NCBI GenBank assembly: GCA_964445985.1
Contig: CAYUMU010000003.1
Span: forward strand, 1 to 64,000
Direction of reading: 5' to 3'
DNA length: 64,000 nt
Source: CAYUMU01 sp964445985
GTDB lineage: Bacteria; Planctomycetota; Planctomycetia; Pirellulales; S012-138
Part shown: positions 42,573 through 51,407 of the stretch, piece by piece
Layout: every line of letters starts with the position of its first letter
Position numbering within the stretch: position 1 is the first letter of the stretch
Notes under the pieces: generated by a model
What the model saw: only the letters and a program-made list of their open reading frames with translations
The model's database searches: none
What the model was told of the DNA's origin: nothing
Program-made: the position numbers and the translations under genes

Positions 42573-44939
42573 ATGATTGCTGCCCTGCTTCATTTCCTCG
42601 ATCGCCACCGTGGCTGGACCCAGGCGGCGGCCTGGATGTTGTTCGCGGCGGCCTTCTATTGCTTTACCCGCTTGGAAGTTTCGGACGCGCCCGAACGCTG
42701 GATGCCGCGCTCCACGCTCGACGCCTGGCAGGTTTTTGAAGAGCATTTTGACGCGGGCGACAATCTGGGGGTGGCACTCCATTTTCGCCGGCCCATCACC
42801 GAAGAAGATCTGCCTCGTTTGAAGGCGCTACGCGAAGAATTGCAGGCGATCGAGGGCTTCCGCCAGGTCTACGATTGTTCTCTCGTGGCAGAGCAAATCG
42901 AACAAACGCCGCTGACCGAATTGCTCGATCCGGCCAACGCCAGGCGATTCGACGTCTATAACGGCGCGCTGTGGGATACTCCCCAGCCGGGCGATCCCAC
43001 CCGCACGCTGATGATCGTGTGCGAGCTGGTCTTCCATGCTGGCGAAGACAAGACCGACCCCGATGGGCTCAACACTCGCCGGCGGCACGTTGCCAGCGAG
43101 GTCGAACGCATTGTGGCCGAGGAAAAGTCCAGCGGCGACTGGCAACAGGTCGATTTCCACGTCGCCAGCAGCATCACCATGATGCGCGAGATGGAAAAGC
43201 GCACCCGGCAGGTGGCGTACACTTTCTTGCCGGCTTCCATCCTGGTAGGGCTGACCAGTTTGCTGTTTGCGTTTCGCAGTTTGCCCTCGGTGGCGATCGC
43301 GGTCATCGGTGGCATTTGGGCCATGGTGTTGGTGCTGGGCTGTGTGAGCGCGCTGGGCGGATCGCTCGGCGTGGTGACCATTGCCACTCCCACGCTGATG
43401 TCGGTGATTGCCATCGCCTCGACGGTGCACTTCGCGGCTCATCAAATGGAGCCTCGCGACGACGATGCCACCGAATCCAGCCTGGCTGCTGGCGATAGGT
43501 TATCGGCTGACGAAATCGCCACCGAGAAGGATACGATCCGCCGCCGCAAACGCTGGCAATTGGTGCGCTGGGTGGCCGTGCCCTGCTGCGGTTCGGCCAT
43601 CACCACCGGCGTGGGCTTCTTGATGCTCGCCTTCAATGAATTGGAGCCCATTCGCGAGCTGGGGTTCCAAATGTTTGCCGGGTCGCTGCTGGCATTTTTG
43701 GGCGTCTTCCTTGTTACCCAATGGGTCGCGATTCCGCGAACATATCCTGGCCATTGGCTCAAGGCAGCGGGGCTGGGGAAATTGGCCGTGGCGTTCACCA
43801 CACGCCCGCGAGGGCTTGTCCTGGCTTTCTTGAGCCTGGTCGGGCTGCTCGTGTTTTTCGCCTGGCCGCGGCCGAAAGACGAAACCTTTGGGCTGTACGT
43901 CGATGCCGATCCCTTTTCGTTTTTTTCCGCCGATCAACCCATCAAAGTGGCGCTCGACCACTTCGAGCGGAGAAAGTTTGCCGTGTACCAGTTGGAAGTC
44001 ATCTTGGTCCCCAAGGTTCCCACGCCTGCCCCCTTGCTGCGTTCCGCGGCCAGCCCCGCCTACGAAGAGAATATGGCCATTGCCCGCGAGTTCAGCGCGA
44101 AGGTTTCAAGTCGCGCCGACCTGGGCGCGCTGCGCACTCTTTCCACCCTTTCGTTCCGCGACCGGTTCCAACAATTGCTGGAGCGATTTTCGCACGGCTC
44201 GCCCATCAGCGAATCGCAGTTGAATGGCCCACAACTGGAACATGCGATGGCGCTCAACCAGACCTTTCAAGCCTGGAATACCGATAAGCGAGCCGAAGGG
44301 GCAATGCGGTTCACGTTTGTGGCGCTCAACGGCCCTCAGGGGTTTGCCCCCTTGGTGGAATTTGTGGAAAGCCAACTGCCAACCGAGCAGTTCAACTGCC
44401 ACATGGCGGGAAGCGTGATGCAGAACGTGGATCTCTCACGCGGCCTGGGCAAGGGCATGGTGTATGGGCTGGGTTCTTCGTTCCTGGTGATGGGCCTGGT
44501 TTGCGTGGGCCTGTTCAAGTCGTTGCGGCTGGCAACGCTGGCCATTTTACCGAATCTATTTCCCGTGCTGTTTATCTTTGGAGTGATGGGGGCGGCGAAA
44601 ATCCCCATCAGTTCGGGGTCAGCCATGGTGGCGACCATTGCTTTGGGGATTGCCCTCAACGACACGATCCATTTCATGCTGCACTACCGCATGCGCACCC
44701 GCATGCAAGGCATGCCCATCCAGGAAGCCGTGAACGAAACGCTGGCCCACCTGGGCCGCCCGTTGGTATGGACCTCGCTGGTTCACATGGCCGGGTTCGC
44801 GATCTTCTTACTCACCGACTTTATTCCCCTGTTCCAATTTGGACTGCTCTCCAGCATTGCCATGTTCGCGGCGCTGATCGGCGATTTGGTGCTGCTGCCC
44901 AATCTGCTATTAGTGTTTGACCGCCAGCCGCGCGAATAA
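42573..44939 (+). CDS. MMPL/RND-family transporter
   Basis: 788 aa. It has one N-terminal membrane helix, a periplasmic domain (about 35-215), five helices with TFLPASILVGLTSLLFAF and LGVVTIATPTLMSVIAIASTVHFA, another periplasmic domain (about 440-630) and a second helix bundle (VMGLVCVGLFKSL ... SSGSAMVATIALGIALNDTIHFMLHYRMR). The ALNDTIHF block is the sterol-sensing/MMPL signature that carries proton-relay residues. It probably exports a lipid or hydrophobic molecule. No membrane-fusion or outer-membrane partner is adjacent. Confidence 0.88.
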   Translation: MIAALLHFLDRHRGWTQAAAWMLFAAAFYCFTRLEVSDAPERWMPRSTLDAWQVFEEHFDAGDNLGVALHFRRPITEEDLPRLKALREELQAIEGFRQVYDCSLVAEQIEQTPLTELLDPANARRFDVYNGALWDTPQPGDPTRTLMIVCELVFHAGEDKTDPDGLNTRRRHVASEVERIVAEEKSSGDWQQVDFHVASSITMMREMEKRTRQVAYTFLPASILVGLTSLLFAFRSLPSVAIAVIGGIWAMVLVLGCVSALGGSLGVVTIATPTLMSVIAIASTVHFAAHQMEPRDDDATESSLAAGDRLSADEIATEKDTIRRRKRWQLVRWVAVPCCGSAITTGVGFLMLAFNELEPIRELGFQMFAGSLLAFLGVFLVTQWVAIPRTYPGHWLKAAGLGKLAVAFTTRPRGLVLAFLSLVGLLVFFAWPRPKDETFGLYVDADPFSFFSADQPIKVALDHFERRKFAVYQLEVILVPKVPTPAPLLRSAASPAYEENMAIAREFSAKVSSRADLGALRTLSTLSFRDRFQQLLERFSHGSPISESQLNGPQLEHAMALNQTFQAWNTDKRAEGAMRFTFVALNGPQGFAPLVEFVESQLPTEQFNCHMAGSVMQNVDLSRGLGKGMVYGLGSSFLVMGLVCVGLFKSLRLATLAILPNLFPVLFIFGVMGAAKIPISSGSAMVATIALGIALNDTIHFMLHYRMRTRMQGMPIQEAVNETLAHLGRPLVWTSLVHMAGFAIFLLTDFIPLFQFGLLSSIAMFAALIGDLVLLPNLLLVFDRQPRE

Positions 44940-45006
44940 TTGCCGGCGGATAATTACCAGCGGAGAGGGGCGCGGGAGCGACGCTTTTGGGTGCGGCGGC
45001 GTACGG

Positions 45007-45660
45007 CTATTTCAGCTCGCCACCGCTCGAATCAGAGTCGAGCGCAAGAATCTGTTGCAGCCGTTGAATGGCGCGGCCCCATAACATTTGCGCGGCGGGC
45101 CGGCTGCGGTTCATCCTCGCCGCCACTTCATCGAAGGGGAGCCGCTGGAGGTTGCGGAGCATGATGACTTCGCGGTGGTCGGGCGAGAGTTGGGTGAGCG
45201 CTTCGGCCAGTTGAATCTCTTCGTCGCGGCGAATGACCTGCTGGCTGGGCGAGGGATCGACGGCCGCTGGTTCCGCCGTGATTCGGCGCTCGGAATCGTC
45301 GCTGGCGCGCTGATCGAGTGAAACCTCGCGCGCGGTGTTCCGCTTGGCCGCCACGCGATACCGCCGCACAAAATCGGCCGCGTTGCGGGTCAAAATCTTA
45401 CGCAGCCAGGCCAGCCACTCGCCTCCGGTCTCGCCCGAAAATCGGCCGAAATCGCGATGCGCCTCGAGCATGGTTTGCTGCACGATGTCGGAAGCATCGA
45501 CCTTGGCCCGCAGCAAACTTTCCACATGGCTGCGAGCAATGATGTTCAAATATCGTTGGCACATTTGAAACAATTGTTCGCGCTGGTCAATATTGCCGGC
45601 ACGAGCCGCGGCCAGCAATTCGATCAGCAATTGGGAGCTATCGGGGCGATCAGAAGCCAT
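45007..45660 (-). CDS. ECF-type RNA polymerase sigma factor
   Basis: 217 aa. Region 2 is seen in ASDIVQQTMLEAHRDFGRFSG then WLAWLRKILTRNAADFVRRY. Region 4 is LAEALTQLSPDHREVIMLRNLQRLPFDEVAARM followed by a recognition helix, RSRPAAQMLWGRAIQRLQQ. This is the planctomycete/verrucomicrobial sigma-70 subfamily with a linker rich in Glu, Ala and Pro. No anti-sigma factor is adjacent. It is divergent from the secreted SnoaL-like/repeat protein genes. Confidence 0.9.
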   Translation of the reverse strand: MASDRPDSSQLLIELLAAARAGNIDQREQLFQMCQRYLNIIARSHVESLLRAKVDASDIVQQTMLEAHRDFGRFSGETGGEWLAWLRKILTRNAADFVRRYRVAAKRNTAREVSLDQRASDDSERRITAEPAAVDPSPSQQVIRRDEEIQLAEALTQLSPDHREVIMLRNLQRLPFDEVAARMNRSRPAAQMLWGRAIQRLQQILALDSDSSGGELK

Positions 45661-46309
45661 GCAAATCGGGAAGAACCCAAGAGGTCAAGAACTTGCGACG
45701 GGCATTCCAATCCCGCCCCACGGAAGGTACTTCCTGTTGTACTGCAAAGTGGGCTGGCGAGGAACATGGCAGCCGTGGCCGTTAATCGCCGCGCGAATAG
45801 CTTGCCACCGCGATGGGAATGCCTCATTGGGCCGGGGAGAGGTGGTTGTCCAACGTCGTCGATTTGCCCCCTCGGTTTTTCCTTTGCAAGCGACTGGGCC
45901 CAACCCTGGTTGGAAGTGAAGAAATGCGGCGGACACACCCTGGCATCTAGCAAAATGCCATCCGGAGCGGTTATGATCTTAGAGCCTATCCGGAACCCTG
46001 TTTCCCCCTCACTCCAACCCTCTCCCGCGAGGGGCGAGGGAGTATTTGGAAGGCTCTCAGTGCAAAAGTTTCTGGCGGACCTCGCCTGCAAACTGCTCCC
46101 GTCCGCTGTATTCGTGCAGCTAAAAAATTTTCCGGTTCGGCCGCTTGGATAACCGAGCCGTGGCCTCGGATGTTTCGTGCCGATTGAGTCAACTCGAGAA
46201 TCGTCGGCCAGTTCGCTGGCAAGGATTGGCGTCGAATTCCATTTTGTGAAATGGAAGCGGATTCATTTTCCAGATCGCGTCCTTTGGTATCCACGGAAGC
46301 GTGCATGTC
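45661..46309. other. divergent intergenic region with a dispersed-repeat element
   Basis: About 650 bp between the sigma factor (minus) and the SnoaL-like gene (plus). No gene supported. It contains a CCCTC/GAGGG hairpin element at 45982-46041. Confidence 0.5.
45982..46041. repeat. REP-like GC hairpin element
   Basis: GAGCCTATCCGGAACCC is followed by CCCTCACTCCAACCC and then CCCTC-TCCCGCGAGGGGC-GAGGG, an imperfect hairpin. Its CCCTCTCCC...GAGGG layout is that of common dispersed intergenic repeats in GC-rich bacteria. Only one copy was noticed in this window. Confidence 0.45.
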
Positions 46310-47245
46310 ATGAATACATTGAAAATGATCGCGGTATTTAGCTTGTCTTGGCTCATGCTGGCCGGCTTCGATTCTTCGGCACAAGCTGAAGAGGAGTCGA
46401 TTCGCAAGGCCATTGCCGCCTACGTCGAGGCATTCAACAAACAAGATCTAAAGACCGTCGCGGCGATGTGGGCCGAAAAGGGTGTCCACTTGGACCGTGA
46501 AACGGGCGAGCGAACCGAAGGGCGAGCAGCGATTGTCGCCGATATTTCGGCGGTTTTTAAGGAAAGCCCCGACACACGACTTGCGGGCCGCGTGGAGCGC
46601 GTCCGCATGATCAAGCCCGATGTGGCCAGCGTTGATGGCCAAACGAGTATTGGCAGCGGCGGCGACTCGCCGGCGTTGTCGGCCTTTACGGCCATCTTCG
46701 TCACCGAAGGCGGCAGTTGGGTGATCGATTCGATGGAAGAGATGCCCATTCCGCAGCCGCCCACTTCTTTTGACGCCCTGCGCGAGTTGGATTGGCTGGT
46801 GGGTCGCTGGGTGGATCGGTCGGATGAGGCTCGCGTGGACACAACCTTCCGCTGGTCGGCCAATCATGCCTATCTGCTGCGATCGTTCTCGGTACAAACC
46901 AAGAACGGCATCACCCAGCAAGGGACCCAAGTGATTGGCTGGGATCCACGCAGCCGCGAAATTCGATCCTGGTCGTTCAACTCCGACGGATCGTTTGGGG
47001 ATGGCGTTTGGAGCAGGAGCGGGACGGATTGGTTGATTAAAACCAGCCAAACCTTGGCTGATGGCCGAGCGGCCTCGGGTACTTTTGTGCTTACGCCCAT
47101 CGACGACAATACGCTCACGCTAAAATTGATCGGACACGAAATCGAGGGTGAACCCCAACCGGGCAGCGAAGCCATTCGCATGGAGCGGTCGGCCGATCCC
47201 CCGCCCGCGACGGATTCAGACAAGCCGGCGGACATCAACCCCTAA
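46310..47245 (+). CDS. secreted SnoaL/SgcJ-like (NTF2-fold) protein
   Basis: 311 aa from the ATG at 46310 (a GTG at 46301 is also possible, both after GGAAG). Signal peptide MIAVFSLSWLMLAGFDSSAQA. The first domain (about 30-145) is NTF2-like: SIRKAIAAYVEAFNKQDLKTVAAMW and GVHLDRETGERTEGRAAI, as in the SgcJ/EcaC/SnoaL group. The second half (FDALRELDWLVGRWVD ... ANHAYLLRSFSV) resembles a lipocalin/FABP-like barrel. Ligand unknown. The next gene starts 19 bp later, so they may form an operon. Confidence 0.8.
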   Translation: MNTLKMIAVFSLSWLMLAGFDSSAQAEEESIRKAIAAYVEAFNKQDLKTVAAMWAEKGVHLDRETGERTEGRAAIVADISAVFKESPDTRLAGRVERVRMIKPDVASVDGQTSIGSGGDSPALSAFTAIFVTEGGSWVIDSMEEMPIPQPPTSFDALRELDWLVGRWVDRSDEARVDTTFRWSANHAYLLRSFSVQTKNGITQQGTQVIGWDPRSREIRSWSFNSDGSFGDGVWSRSGTDWLIKTSQTLADGRAASGTFVLTPIDDNTLTLKLIGHEIEGEPQPGSEAIRMERSADPPPATDSDKPADINP

Positions 47246-47264
47246 TTGCCGCGAGGACCTCACG

Positions 47265-49115
47265 ATGATCGTAAAGCAGAAAACGTCGATCGTGCTGGCA
47301 GCGGCCCTGGCCCTGGTTGCCGGCGATCTCCACGCGCGTGGGTTCAAAGGAGGCGGCGGAGGCCATTCGCGGCCAGCGGTGTCTCGGCCGTCCCCCTCCC
47401 GGCCAGCGGTGTCTCGGCCCGCGCCCTCCCGGCCGGCGGTGTCTCGACCGAGCGCGCCGCACCTGGGGGGAGGCCATTCCGTTTCGCGGCCGAACATGAA
47501 CAGTCCCAGCATCAGTCGGCCCAGTGTTAGCCGTCCGAATGTCAGCCAACCTTCGTTCAATCGCCCGGCCGGCAATTTCGCCGGAGGGGGGCAACCCCAA
47601 TTCCAACGCCCCAGCGGAGGCCTCAAGCCCAGCACGCGGCCCTCGCTGCCATCGATCGGGCAAAATCGACCAAGTGGCAATTTGCCCTCGATCGGCAATC
47701 GCCCCGGCGGTTCACTCCCAGACTTTGCCAATCGTCCGACCACCCGACCCAGCATTCCCAGTTTGGGCGGGAACCATGCGGGTGGGAATTTCCCAGGGAT
47801 TGCGACGGGCAATCGTCCTGGCAACAACTTGCCCGACTTTGGAGCAGGAAACCGTCCAGGCGGAAACTTCCCCAATATCGGCGCCGGAAACCGGCCATCG
47901 GCGGGCGATTTGGGAGACTTTTTGGGCATGGATCGACCGGTTCGGCCAGAAACTCTGCCAGGCACCGTTCGGCCGGGCATTGTTGACAATCGTCCCAACC
48001 TGCCCAATCGACCCGGCGGGGGTGGCGATGGATTTCCTAACTTCCCCAACCGGCCCGGTGGCGACGGCGGCGGAATTCCAAACTTTCCCAACCGACCCGG
48101 GGGCGACGGCGGCGGGATTCCAAACTTTCCCAACCGACCCGGGGGCGACGGCGGCGGGATTCCAAACTTTCCCAACCGGCCGGGAGGTGGTGGTGATCGT
48201 CCTTGGCATCCCGATCCCAACCGACCCTGGCGGCCCAATCCAGATCGGCCGTGGGGGCCTGACCGATTGCCCGATTGGGCCAATCGACCAGGTAGCGACG
48301 GCATCCACGATCGTTGGAACAATGTATTGGATCGGCCCGGCCGAGGGGGACTCGACAATTGGATCGATCGTCATCCCGATCGCCGGAACTACTGGAATTC
48401 CTGGGGCAGTGGGATTCGCAATAATTGGAACTATAACAACTACCATCGGAATGACTTCAACGCCTCGTGGTGGGATTCTCACTACACCAGCGTCAACTTT
48501 AACAATTGGAACTATGGCTACGGCTTCGGCCGACAACCCTGGGGATACTGGTGGGGCACACCGACCTACGCCGGACTGACCAATTGGTTTACGTGGTCGG
48601 CGCCTGCCAATGTTTGGTCCGAGCCGATCTACTATGACTACGGAACGGGGGGCAATGTTTACTACGACAACGATCAAGTGTATGTGGCAGGCCAAGCATT
48701 GGGCACGGCCGCCGATTACGCTGCCAGCGCGGCCGCCTTGGCGGCGGTCGAACCTCCGGCAACTCAGGCCGAGGCCGCCGAGGCCGAGTGGATGCCGCTG
48801 GGAACCTTTGCCGTTTCTTCCACGGCCCAAGATGTTGACCCCTCCCGCACAATTCAATTGGCGGTTAACAAGGAGGGCATTGTCAGCGGTACGCTCTACA
48901 ACAGCAGCACCGACCAGGCCCAATCGGTGCTAGGCCAGGTGGACAAGAACACCCAGCGCGTTGCCTTTCACGTTGGCGATAACCAGAATATTGTTATTGA
49001 AACGGGGTTGTACAATCTGACCCAGAATGAAGCGCCCGTGCTCGTTCACTTTGGCGCTGACAAAGTTGAAAACTGGTTGCTGGTGCGGCTGGAAGATTCC
49101 AGCAATGGCCAATAG
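47265..49115 (+). CDS. secreted Arg-Pro-Gly repeat protein
   Basis: 616 aa from the ATG at 47265 (GAGG upstream; the longer frame has no signal peptide). Signal peptide IVLAAALALVAGDLHARG. Residues 25-360 are repeats: SRPAVSRP-type decamers, then NRPSGNLP-like units, then a 14-aa unit with IPNFPNRPGGDGG encoded by near-identical 42-bp repeats (48060-48185). About 370-500 is rich in Trp, Tyr and Asn (NYWNSWG, NWNYNNYH). The C-terminal 110 residues form a globular domain. It is probably a cell-surface or matrix protein of fast-evolving length. Confidence 0.75.
   Translation: MIVKQKTSIVLAAALALVAGDLHARGFKGGGGGHSRPAVSRPSPSRPAVSRPAPSRPAVSRPSAPHLGGGHSVSRPNMNSPSISRPSVSRPNVSQPSFNRPAGNFAGGGQPQFQRPSGGLKPSTRPSLPSIGQNRPSGNLPSIGNRPGGSLPDFANRPTTRPSIPSLGGNHAGGNFPGIATGNRPGNNLPDFGAGNRPGGNFPNIGAGNRPSAGDLGDFLGMDRPVRPETLPGTVRPGIVDNRPNLPNRPGGGGDGFPNFPNRPGGDGGGIPNFPNRPGGDGGGIPNFPNRPGGDGGGIPNFPNRPGGGGDRPWHPDPNRPWRPNPDRPWGPDRLPDWANRPGSDGIHDRWNNVLDRPGRGGLDNWIDRHPDRRNYWNSWGSGIRNNWNYNNYHRNDFNASWWDSHYTSVNFNNWNYGYGFGRQPWGYWWGTPTYAGLTNWFTWSAPANVWSEPIYYDYGTGGNVYYDNDQVYVAGQALGTAADYAASAAALAAVEPPATQAEAAEAEWMPLGTFAVSSTAQDVDPSRTIQLAVNKEGIVSGTLYNSSTDQAQSVLGQVDKNTQRVAFHVGDNQNIVIETGLYNLTQNEAPVLVHFGADKVENWLLVRLEDSSNGQ
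48060..48185 (+). repeat. three tandem 42-bp units in the repeat-protein gene
   Basis: Units start at 48060, 48102 and 48144. The second and third are nearly identical at the DNA level, including synonymous positions, which implies recent duplication. Each encodes one 14-residue unit. Confidence 0.85.
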
Positions 49116-49169
49116 ATGTCGTCAATAGGGGGCGCAAGTGAAGTTTCTGCCGTTCGAGCGTTAGCTTCA

Positions 49170-51407
49170 TCAGTGAATGCGACTCGGTTCGATCCGTACG
49201 GCACAGCATTTATACGATGGTTGGCTGGAGTGCGGATCGAAGGCGGCGTGTGTCAGTTGATTCACCGTTTCATAGTGCATGGGCATGAATACCTGGCCCG
49301 GCTGCACCGCGCTGGTTATGAATGCCCTGGCGGCGGCTCTGCCCCGTTGCGACACCACGTCGACCTGGTCGCCAGGCCGAATTCCTAGTGCCTTGGCGTC
49401 GGCCGGATTGATTTCGACATAGGGTGACATGGCAGAAAGCTTCCGCAACACGGCCGACTGACGAGTCCGCGTTTGCGTGTGCCACTGCGAAGCCGAGCCG
49501 CGCCCCGTGAGCAAGATCAGGGGGAACCTGACGCTAACCGGCTCGGGCTGAGGTCGAGGATCGGCAAACAGGAACTTGGCTCGCCCATCGGGGTGAAAAA
49601 ACTGCCCGTCGGCAAACAGTCGCCGCTCGCGGCCCGCCTCGGTGTGAGCGTCATGATAGGGCCATTGAATGCCGCCCGCCGCTTCAATTTCCGCATAGTC
49701 GGCGATTCCCGAGAAGTCGCACGGTTGTCCTTCGCTGAGCTTCTTGAGGAGTTGAAACACGGCTTCGGGCGAATCCCAGCGGCGGAACATTTCTCCGCAG
49801 CCCCAGTAGTGAGCAACCAGGCGAAAAATAGAAAAGTCGCTCAATGCTTGTCCGGGCGCCTTGTGAACTTTCTTGATGCGGCCGATCCGCCGCTCCGAAT
49901 TGATCAAGGTTCCTTCCTTCTCTCCCCAGGCCGCTGCCGGCAACACCAGATCGGCGACGACCGCGGTTTCCGTGTTGGCATACATATCTTGCACCACCAG
50001 AAACTCAAGCCGACTGAGAATATCGCGAATCTGGTGTTGGTTGATCCACGAATGGGCCGGATTGGTGCATACGACCCATAGCCCACGGATTTCTTTGCGG
50101 AGAATGCCTTCTAGAATCTGATGATAGGGCAAACTCGGTTCGGCTGGGATCGCGTTGGCATCGATCTCCAAAATATCAGCAACACGCTGGCGGTGTGTCG
50201 CGTTGGCAAAGTCGCGGCCCCCTAGCAAGTTGGTGGTGTTGCTGAACAGCCTCGACCCCATGGCGTTGCATTGCCCCGTGATGGAATTCGCGCCGGTTCC
50301 GGGGCGCCCCATATTCCCCGTCATCAAGGCCAGATTGATGATCGCCTGTGCCGTTCGCGTTCCCTGGTAGCTCTGGTTGACTCCCATGGTCCACCAGAAT
50401 GAAACCCGCTTTCCATCGTGGATTGTTTGTGCCAGCCGTTCCAGAATGGCCGGCTCGAGGCCGGTTGCCGCGCATACCCGTTCAGGCGTGAATGGCAGCA
50501 CGAATTCCGCGAATGCTTCGAAGTCCGTTGTATGCGCTTCGATATAGTCGTGGCAAATCCATTCTCGTTCGATGAGCAAGCGGGCCACGCCATATAGCAA
50601 ATCTTGATCGGTTTTAGGCCTAAGTGCCAGGTGCTGCGTGGCCTGCATGGCTGTTTCCGTCAGCCGCGGGTCGATCACAATGATTTCCGGCGAGTGAGGA
50701 TTCCGCATCACGCGTTCCCACATAATGGGATGCGCAATACATAGATTGCTGCCCACCAGCACAATCGTGTCCGATTCTTCAAAATCGGCATAGGTATAAG
50801 GTGGAGCGTCGAAACCGAACGACTGTTTGTAGGCAGTCGCGGCCGTGGCCATGCACTGCCGGGTGTTGCCGTCGCCATGAATCATGCCCAGGCCAAACTT
50901 GGCCACCGCTCCCAGCAGGGCCATCTCTTCGGTGGCGATTTGGCCGGTGCTCAAAAACGCCACCGAGGCTGGGCCGTGAGCCTTCTGAATGGCCTTCAGT
51001 CGGCTCACGAAAGTTTGCATGGCCGTGTGCCAGTCGGTTGGTTCCAGTCGTCCGCTGCCGTTTCGCAGCAAGGGAGTGGATGCCCGCTCGGGAGAGTCGA
51101 GCACGGTGAGAGCTTCCCAGCCTTTGGGGCAGGCCATGCCTAGGTTTACCGGGTAGGCCGCGCTGGGCGTCAACCCCACGGCCTGTCCGTCGCGAAGATG
51201 GATGTCCAGGCTGCAACCCGTGGAGCAATAACCGCAGACCATCGGCGTGGTCGCGGTGGGCTTGGAAGCTGCCGGCACGAGCCCTAGTCCAAACTGGCCC
51301 GGCTCAAGCAATAACTGCCGGGTGAGGGGACCGTTTTGAGCTCGCAGCGGAGGAATGCGAAATGAGGCCGCGCGTGCTTCCATCGCCTCGATCTGGGGCT
51401 CGTTCAC
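49170..51407 (-). CDS. nasA: molybdopterin nitrate reductase, catalytic subunit (NasA-like)
   Basis: 745 aa; the start is the GTG at 51407, overlapping the stop of the preceding gene as GTGA. N-terminal 4Fe-4S ligands are C58-x2-C61-x3-C65 and C93 (CGYCSTGC, MACPKG). The Mo ligand region is GDGNTRQCMATAATAYKQSFG, with the Cys typical of Nap/Nas enzymes. Later blocks (MTGNMGRPGTGANSITGQCNAMG; TGRGSASQWHTQTRT) agree. It reduces nitrate to nitrite in the cytoplasm. It lacks the C-terminal BFD or flavin domains that many NasA proteins carry, so electrons must come from the co-encoded ferredoxin/anchor protein. Confidence 0.92.
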   Translation of the reverse strand: MNEPQIEAMEARAASFRIPPLRAQNGPLTRQLLLEPGQFGLGLVPAASKPTATTPMVCGYCSTGCSLDIHLRDGQAVGLTPSAAYPVNLGMACPKGWEALTVLDSPERASTPLLRNGSGRLEPTDWHTAMQTFVSRLKAIQKAHGPASVAFLSTGQIATEEMALLGAVAKFGLGMIHGDGNTRQCMATAATAYKQSFGFDAPPYTYADFEESDTIVLVGSNLCIAHPIMWERVMRNPHSPEIIVIDPRLTETAMQATQHLALRPKTDQDLLYGVARLLIEREWICHDYIEAHTTDFEAFAEFVLPFTPERVCAATGLEPAILERLAQTIHDGKRVSFWWTMGVNQSYQGTRTAQAIINLALMTGNMGRPGTGANSITGQCNAMGSRLFSNTTNLLGGRDFANATHRQRVADILEIDANAIPAEPSLPYHQILEGILRKEIRGLWVVCTNPAHSWINQHQIRDILSRLEFLVVQDMYANTETAVVADLVLPAAAWGEKEGTLINSERRIGRIKKVHKAPGQALSDFSIFRLVAHYWGCGEMFRRWDSPEAVFQLLKKLSEGQPCDFSGIADYAEIEAAGGIQWPYHDAHTEAGRERRLFADGQFFHPDGRAKFLFADPRPQPEPVSVRFPLILLTGRGSASQWHTQTRTRQSAVLRKLSAMSPYVEINPADAKALGIRPGDQVDVVSQRGRAAARAFITSAVQPGQVFMPMHYETVNQLTHAAFDPHSSQPSYKCCAVRIEPSRIH

